DNA from: Ricordea florida
Taxonomy: Eukaryota > Cnidaria > Anthozoa > Corallimorpharia > Ricordeidae
Reading direction: 5' to 3'
Length of the DNA stretch: 64,000 nucleotides
NCBI GenBank assembly: GCA_949710005.1
Contig: OX453273.1
Coordinates: 2,065,322 to 2,129,321 of the forward strand
Shown here: one piece after another, positions 34,072-64,000 of the stretch
Layout of the letters: each line of letters begins with the position of its first letter
Numbering within the stretch: the first letter of the stretch is position 1
Position numbers and translations under genes: made by a program
Notes under the pieces: model-generated
What the model was told of the DNA's origin: nothing
What the model saw: the letters and a program-made list of their open reading frames with translations, nothing else
Databases searched by the model: none

Positions 34072-34075
<4 letters not shown>

Positions 34076-35223
34076 TAATAATAATAACCACGATAGGGCT
34101 CGATGCATACCTAAAGAACACAGATGATGCCCTAATCAAACTAATGCAAGAACATGATGGCAGAAAGAAATTGTACTCTATACAAAGGCAAGCAGAGCAA
34201 TTCAAAGAAGAACTAGACCTAAAAACCCCAGACATACAAGCAGATGAATCAACCACCAAATATGCAAAGAGAACCAAACAAATGGCACGAAATAAGATCC
34301 AAGAAAAATTAACAAAGCAGTGGGAGGACAAAGCCCTCCATGGAAGATACCCAAAGAGAATAAAGGAAGCAGATGTTGATCACCACAAAACCAACCAGTG
34401 GCTCAAAAGCAGTGGACTAAAGGCAGAAACGGAAGGATTTATAATCGCAGCCCAAGACCAAAGTCTAGCTACCAGATCATACCACGCCAACATTATCAAA
34501 GATGGTACTAGCCCCCTATGCAGGATGTGTAACAAATACGACGAAACAATCGATCATATCATGTCTGGGTGTCCTGAACTTGCGAAAAGAGAATATACCC
34601 ACCGACATGATAAAGCAGCCGCGTATATACATTGGAAAGTCTGTCACAACTATAATATAAAGACATCAGAAAAGTGGTATAACCATGAACCTGAAACAGT
34701 TACAGAGAACGAGGATGTCACAATATTATGGGACATGCCGATACACACTGACAGGAAAATAACAGCCAACAGACCCGATATAGTGATTAAAGACCACAAA
34801 ACAAAAACCTGTAAATTTATTGACATGGCAGTACCATCAGACAGGAACACATCCGTGAAAGTCACTGAAAAACTATCCAAATATAAGGACTTGGAAATCG
34901 AAACAAGCCGAATGTGGGGCATGAGAACGGAAACAATACCAGTTATCATTGGAGCACTTGGACATGTCAAAAAGGGTCTAGAAATGTACCTTGGAAGAAT
35001 TCCCGGCCAAGTAAGCATTAGTGAACTGCAGAAGATAATCTTGCTGGGTACAGCACACATTTTGAGGAGGGTGCTATCAAGTAAACACTGGCTACCCTCT
35101 AGTGCCCCAGGACCATGGTTTGGTCTCGGCCCTAAGGATGTTAAGCAAACATTACGCGAGATAATAATAATAATAGTAACGAGCGATTTATATAGCGCTT
35201 TATCCAAGGCTCAAAGCTCTTAA
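34072..35223 (+). pseudogene. RLE-type LINE (R4/Dong-like) C-terminal half, 5'-truncated
   Basis: A 383-codon open frame starts inside an (AAT)n tract, so the N-terminus is translated microsatellite. From about residue 9 it matches the post-RT region of restriction-like-endonuclease LINEs: a CCHC zinc knuckle at C150, C153, H162, C167 (LCRMCNKYDETIDHIMSGC), then the nuclease signature RPD236 and D251 (NRPDIVIKDHKTK, FIDMAVPSD), then GALGHVKKGLEMYLGRIPG and TAHILRRVLS. The C-terminal half has no stop or shift, so it is young, but the RT is absent. Both flanks are AAT repeats, the known target of Dong-type elements. It sits in the left arm of the inverted duplication and is missing from the right arm. 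Confidence 0.75.
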
Positions 35224-35636
35224 CAACACTTTTTGTGGGGGACTTTGCCAGACTGCTTATTAAAGGCGCAAATTGCAGTCACGCAGATCACAATCTTATT
35301 AAAGTGAATAGTAGGATACACAGGTGGCCCCATAACAGAATAACTGATAGACCATCACACCGGGGACTACGTCCCCTACTCTTTCCGAACAGTGTGTGGG
35401 TTCTTTAACGTCCCACACCATTACCGGCTGTGAGACGGAACCTACGTTTATCGTCCTTATTCGAGAAGACTAGAAAGTCTAACCATTTGCAAATGTTATT
35501 CATGACAAAGGCAGCACTTTATTTTCAGTTATTTAAAGACCCTGAGTGTTGGTACGGTCGAGGATTTGAACGTAACCCACGACATCCCGCACGGTAGTCC
35601 GGTGCTCTACCAACTGAGCTAACTTGTCGGCGATTA
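35160..35636 (-). mobile_element. tRNA-derived SINE, copy 1
   Basis: On the minus strand the element starts with a tRNA-like head: A box TAGCTCAGTTGGTAGAGC at about 35606-35623 and a degenerate B box (GTTCAAATCC) downstream. A body of about 300 bp follows, ending in AAAGCGCTATATAAATCGCT and an (ATT)n tail at 35160-35175. A second copy at 43.1-43.4 kb shares head and body. Confidence 0.8.
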
Positions 35637-36066
35637 CGGTAACCGATTGAGCGTTCCTTCCGCTAGTTTGAGGCAAGTTAAGTTTGTGTATTTTGTTCCT
35701 GCATTAAAACCGTAATTAATTTTTGGCGTGAACTATCAGTTTGTTTATAAAATGACTGTTTGTTTGTTCTTGCCTTTTAGTAGCTGAGTGCCAAGCCAGT
35801 GAAACAGACTAATGACATTCTAAGGAATCTTGTCTGAAGCTGGTTGATCCCGTTAAAATCAGGAAACTTACGGAAACAAATATACATTTCGATAACACAA
35901 TCACCTTAGCGTTTGTAAAACTCTATATCTCATAAACCGATCCTTGAGTGTTTTCTATTTTTCGGATTTAAGATTCAGTTACAAGCACATGACGTGCAGA
36001 ACGGTACTGAACACGTTGAATCCAAAGAGGAAACTGAGTAGTATTCGCTCATATATATATATATAA

Positions 36067-36980
36067 AGAAACGAGCAGCATGTTAAAATAGCCCAATATT
36101 CGACTTAGATTACACTAGAAATTGCATTTCAATATAATCGAGCGATCGTCAAGATTTCCAAAAATACCGTACGAAATTATAAATTCGTCGTCTGAATATG
36201 CTGGATCGATCGTAAATTCGTCACAGTTGAAGTGCGACGTTTTCAAATGGCCCTAGAGCACTTTGGAATAATTACTACAAAAATTTTTTTAACGACGCAC
36301 AATTTGCTGGCGATTTTTGGAATGTTTCTCGCAAAGTTCAATTGAATCCCAAGCGAGTTACAATACGATGTGGGACTATTACTTTAAAGGTACCTTTGGG
36401 GGCGTCTTACTGGAACAGTGGAAAAGAGCGGGCGGCTAAATAGAGGGGGGTGGTTATCAATTTAGCTAAATGCAGCATAATAGGTTTACCGTATTTAAAA
36501 TTATCTATTTTCGTAGTATCAAGAGTTTTTTCCACCTCGTTTGAGTTTCAAGAATCCCTAAACTCCGAAAATACAAATTAGAGCGGGGCGGCTTACTTTA
36601 AAGAGTGTGACTTAACTAACATCTAGTGGATTTACCGCATGAGATCAAGTGGCTTTACATGGCCTCCAGGGAACACTCGATATATCTCAGGAAGCGCTTG
36701 ATATTATTGATTACGGTTACAGAAGGAAACCGTAACGCTGTGAAACGAAGAATTTAAGGAGAGCCCTCTGAAAACAATGTCAACAATGGTAGTAATGAAA
36801 AAACGAAAATTTCCTATGGCATGGCAGGACACACAGAAATTGCAGTCACTTGCCTTTAACTTTTGTTTCAAGAAAACTGCAAAACAGGAAACGTTTTACG
36901 ATACCAGCGAAAGTGCTGAAACCTAGCCGGGGCGGATCATTAAGTCATCAAAATACATAAAAAAATATACCTACGCAGTG
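36067..36980. other. Centre of the inverted duplication, no gene
   Basis: Single-copy-looking AT-rich sequence. 36405-36560 resembles 45400-45550 (GGGGGGTGG, TTTAGCTAAATGCA, CAAGAGTTTT), a low-grade dispersed repeat. Confidence 0.4.
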
Positions 36981-37008
36981 ATCATAAGCTATGCAGCTGC
37001 TGTCATTT

Positions 37009-37046
<38 letters not shown>

Positions 37047-37143
37047 TGTAAAAGTTGATTAATCGTAAAACAGTGCTCAATACGTGAACGTAGAGCGAAG
37101 TAGTTGTTGCGGGAGAAAAAAACACACAAACAAACTACAGGTT

Positions 37144-37188
37144 TATCCCTACAAGCCTGTTTCGTGGTTGCCCACTCATCAGGGGATA
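37144..37188 (-). ncRNA. Hammerhead ribozyme, type I, minimal (minus strand)
   Basis: Mirror image of the plus-strand motif and identical in sequence, read from 37188 down to 37144, with the predicted cut after position 37150. Its first stem overlaps the plus-strand ribozyme by two bases at the palindrome centre. Confidence 0.8.
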
Positions 37189-37231
37189 TCCCCTGATGAG
37201 TGGGCAACCACGAAACAGGCTTGTAGGGATA
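37187..37231 (+). ncRNA. Hammerhead ribozyme, type I, minimal (plus strand)
   Basis: All core elements are present in order: stem I strand TATCCC (37187-37192), CTGATGA (37193-37199), stem II GTGG-GCAA-CCAC (37200-37211), GAA (37212-37214), a 3-bp stem III ACA-GGCT-TGT (37215-37224), unpaired A17 (37225), then GGGATA (37226-37231), which closes stem I. Cleavage would fall after 37225 (TGTA|GGG). A short stem III is typical of the hammerheads of Penelope elements and animal retrozymes. Activity is inferred from the fold. In a full-length transcript the long hairpin would compete with ribozyme folding. Confidence 0.82.
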
Positions 37232-37603
37232 AACCTGTAGTTTGTTTGTGTGTTTTTTTCTCCCGCAACAACTATATATATATATATATATGAGCGAATA
37301 CTACTCAGTTTCCTCTTTGGATTCAACGTGTTCAGTACCGTTCTGTATGTCCTGTGCTGATAACTGAATCTTAAATCCGAAAAATAGATAACACTCAAGG
37401 ATCGTTTTATGAGATATAGAGTTTTACAAACGCTAAGGTGATTGTGTTATCGAAATGTATATTTGTTTTCGTAAGGTTCCTCATTTTAAGGGGATCAACC
37501 AACTCTAAACAAGATTCCTTAGAAGACTTAGAATGTCATTAGTCTGTTTCACTGGCTTGGCACTCAGCTACTAAAAGGCAAGAACAAATAAACAATCATT
37601 TAA

Positions 37604-37807
37604 CCCTTTACTCCCTGAGAGTGACCAACATGCATCTTCTCTTAAACGTAATACTACAAAGGCAACCATAGAGCTCATGAGAATATGCAATCTGAAAACT
37701 CGTATAGGTTTTTGTTGATATAACATCAAAATCTCCACACTGTTGTAATGAATGATGTATTGAGATCAGTTAGAAGAATTAAGATTTTGATCTCAGGGGT
37801 TAAAGGG
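37604..37807. mobile_element. piggyBac-type MITE with TTAA ends
   Basis: Bounded by TTAA at 37600-37603 and 37808-37811, with TIRs CCCTTTACTCCCTGAG and CTCAGGGGTTAAAGGG. The left arm of the duplication keeps the unoccupied site near 35757 (CATTTTATAAAC), so insertion postdates the duplication. Confidence 0.75.
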
Positions 37808-38281
37808 TTAATAAACAAACTGATAGTTCACGCCAAAAATTAATTACGGTTTTAATACAGGAACCAAAAACACAACTTAACGTGCCTCAAACTAGCGGTA
37901 GGAATGCTAGGAAGGTACGTTTTTCAGCTACTTCATTTTGGTTAAAAAAACTTGGCCAGCAAAGATCAAGAGAAGACAACAAGTTAAATGATTGATGGAT
38001 TCGGTACTTAGTTCATTTGTGATTGGTCATTTTAGCGGAAGCCAACAGAAATCTGTAACGCAATAAGTGCGATCGAGTGGACTACTTCGTGAGGCCGCTT
38101 TACAGCGATTTACACATGACATGACCAACCAGAGGAGGCTAAGCGGAGGTCACCGGCCAGTTGTATCACGAAACTGTGATTCCACGACGGCAAATACGAT
38201 CATTAAATTGCCGATTTGAGACTTAAGTATGTGTAATGTCAGCGACGAGAGTTTTCGGTCGCTGGTTTTCGCATAATCGGG

Positions 38282-62632
<24,351 letters not shown>

Positions 62633-63002
62633 GTAAGTCAGAGAATGCTAACACACAAGATTTTCAGTCCGACCAATATAGCTAACCATAAAAGAAACCA
62701 CTATTTGACAAACTACCTTAGGTGATCCTAATATACATTTAAGTAACAAGTCTCAATGTCAAGAACAGTTTTTTGAGTGTTTAAGCTTTTTATGACCATG
62801 TTTATTTTAAGTAATGGTCCGCGTAAGAACTAGGCAGGTCAAACGCAAAATCGATTAAAAAGTGTGAACTCTTAATTGTTAATCTCAATTAAATCGACGA
62901 ATCTGATTGGTGGACAGCCAAAAATCGCCGAAAAAACAATGAAAAACCCGACATAAACAACATTTTTGTCCTTAGTTTTCCCCAGGTCCCTCCTGTCTAC
63001 CT

Positions 63003-63931
63003 GGTGAAAATGAAGAACAGCTCCCAGAATAACCTGTCGGCCGACTGTCAGCCGACTGTCGGCCAACTGTCGGCCGACAAGCGGCCGACAGTTGGCCGAC
63101 AAACGGCCAACAGTCGGCCGACAGTTGGCCGACAGAATTTGTGCATATGAACGTTAACTTGTTGGCCGACTGTCGGCCGGCAGTCAGTAACATGTCGGTG
63201 ATCTGTCGGTAGGCTGTTGGTGAGCTGTCGGTAAGTTGTCGGTAAGCTGTCAGTAAGTTGTCGGTCAAATTTATCGTAAACAAATGCGTATTCAAAGTTT
63301 TCAACAAATAAGACTTGGATCCAAAATTAACTCAGGAAGGATACTTTACTTCTCAGAACAATCTCTTTCAATGATTTGGTTAGTGGAACATCACTTCAAT
63401 GCATTTCCTCGAACACGGTAATGTTCAGCAAACATGTCGCCATATTGATTTTTTAAGTTAGGTCCCAGCCCCCTGTTTCAAGTTTCCCACTCCCCGGTCT
63501 TTTTTGCAAATGGCTTCGGAGTGTTAGGGGAAAGAAACGCAACTTTACTGTTTTATCAATAGCAAAGATTTCATTAATGATCATTGACTTTTGCAAACTT
63601 GGTGGCTCCTAAAGGAGCCGTTGTTTTTGAACATCACTGTTCAGTCGTAGAAACGCTCATCAAACTTTAATGGCAACAGTTTGCCCTCCTGCCGCATATC
63701 TGCTATAACAGGCAAATGCCGCTTCAAACGCCTCCTGCACGCCGCCTCTAACTCTCTTACGGAACCGCTTCTAACCGCTTATATCTGTTGAAAGCCATCA
63801 CAGATATAACGATTTTACCACTGTAAGGTATCTGTCGGCCAACTGTCGGTGACCTGTTGGTAGACTGTCAGTAATGTGTCGGCCAACAGTTGGCCGACAG
63901 GTTATTCTGGAAGCTGTTCTTCACTTTCACC
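63003..63931. mobile_element. 929-bp MITE with 8-bp TSD (hAT-like)
   Basis: The duplication GTCTACCT lies at 62995-63002 and 63932-63939. Terminal repeats GGTGAA(A/G)(A/G)TGAAGAACAGC and CCAGAATAACCTGTCGG match at both ends in inverted orientation. Subterminal zones are packed with TGTCGGCCGAC/TGTTGGCC direct and inverted subrepeats, as in hAT elements that present many transposase-binding sites. No transposase frame is present. Confidence 0.82.
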
Positions 63932-64000
63932 GTCTACCTCACGATCAAATATTAGCATTGTTCTGTGCGCCAATCAAAAGTTAGGGCTATTGCACTAGCC

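Larger units (their letters stand above)
33131..36066. repeat. Left arm of a large inverted duplication
   Basis: 33131-33715 is the reverse complement of 37920-38567, and 35645-36066 is the reverse complement of 37275-37900, at high identity. Between the two blocks is an insertion of about 1.9 kb (microsatellites, an RLE-LINE tail and a SINE) that the right arm lacks. Homology stops just inside PLC-beta exon 2 (CTTGAGGTGTGCTGGAC). A 43-bp stretch at the end of intron 1 is missing here. Confidence 0.88.
37101..37274. repeat. Perfect 174-bp palindrome carrying two hammerhead motifs
   Basis: 87-bp arms are exact reverse complements with no loop; the centre is GGGGAT|ATCCCC at 37187/37188. TA microsatellites lie on both sides (37011-37044 and 37272-37291). 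A 60-bp flank on the left (TTGATTAATCGTAAAACAGT and on) recurs beside the second palindrome at 55.2 kb, so this is a defined repeat family. Confidence 0.95.

Noticed and set aside
35600-35630. Genuine tRNA gene
   Set aside because: A and B boxes are present but the arms do not form a complete cloverleaf with a 3' end, and the same head occurs on a longer body at 43.4 kb; it is a SINE head.
36989-37293. Peptides reading PTHQGISPDEWATTKQ on both strands, also at 55.1-55.4 kb
   Set aside because: They are translations of the ribozyme palindrome; the same peptide on both strands follows from the palindrome.

Overview
The window is animal nuclear DNA: AT-rich, intron-rich (GT-AG introns, one GC-AG), with metazoan signalling genes separated by transposon-dense DNA. 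The mix of a Gremlin-type BMP antagonist, a TNIP/ABIN-like UBAN protein and a norpA/PLCB4-like phospholipase C, together with Penelope, RLE-type LINEs, piggyBac, tRNA-SINEs and hammerhead-ribozyme repeats, fits a cnidarian, most likely a stony coral or anemone. The taxon is inference; nothing in the sequence names the species.

Layout. 1-2,045: last four exons of LARP7 (+). 3,550-4,660: two-exon PTTG1IP-like PSI-domain membrane protein (-). 5,900-7,150: CCAAT cluster and a palindromic MITE complex. 8,048-15,821: six-exon TNIP/ABIN-like ubiquitin-binding coiled-coil gene (+), with a young MITE and a 33-bp minisatellite grown out of one of its 5' splice sites. 16,965-17,372: Gremlin-like secreted cystine-knot protein (-). 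17,400-26,000: long intergenic stretch with no recognisable gene. 26,000-32,650: transposon nest (minisatellites, foldback MITEs, a LINE reverse-transcriptase fragment, and a three-layer nest in which a complete, apparently intact piggyBac sits inside a minus-strand LINE that sits inside a plus-strand LINE).

33,131-38,567: a large inverted duplication whose right arm carries the promoter and first exon of a PLC-beta gene and whose left arm carries a diverged but still open mirror copy of that exon. Near its centre is a perfect 174-bp palindrome encoding two back-to-back minimal hammerhead ribozymes. A second such palindrome (156 bp) lies at 55,186-55,341.

38,282-62,632: 22 phase-consistent exons of the PLC-beta (norpA/PLCB4-like) gene (+), from the PH domain through EF hands, catalytic X domain, a very long X-Y linker and most of the Y domain; the 3' part lies outside the window. 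Its introns hold a tRNA-derived SINE, a LINE with a 2A ribosome-skipping motif, a 640-bp perfect ACT tract, RLE-LINE tails, a Penelope endonuclease fragment, satellites and an 8-bp-TSD MITE.

Functionally the host genes are unrelated neighbours (7SK RNP, membrane PSI protein, NF-kB/ubiquitin signalling, BMP antagonism, Gq-phosphoinositide signalling), not an operon. The most unusual material is the pair of ribozyme palindromes, the inverted duplication of the PLC-beta promoter and exon 1, and the minisatellite that multiplies a functional splice donor.
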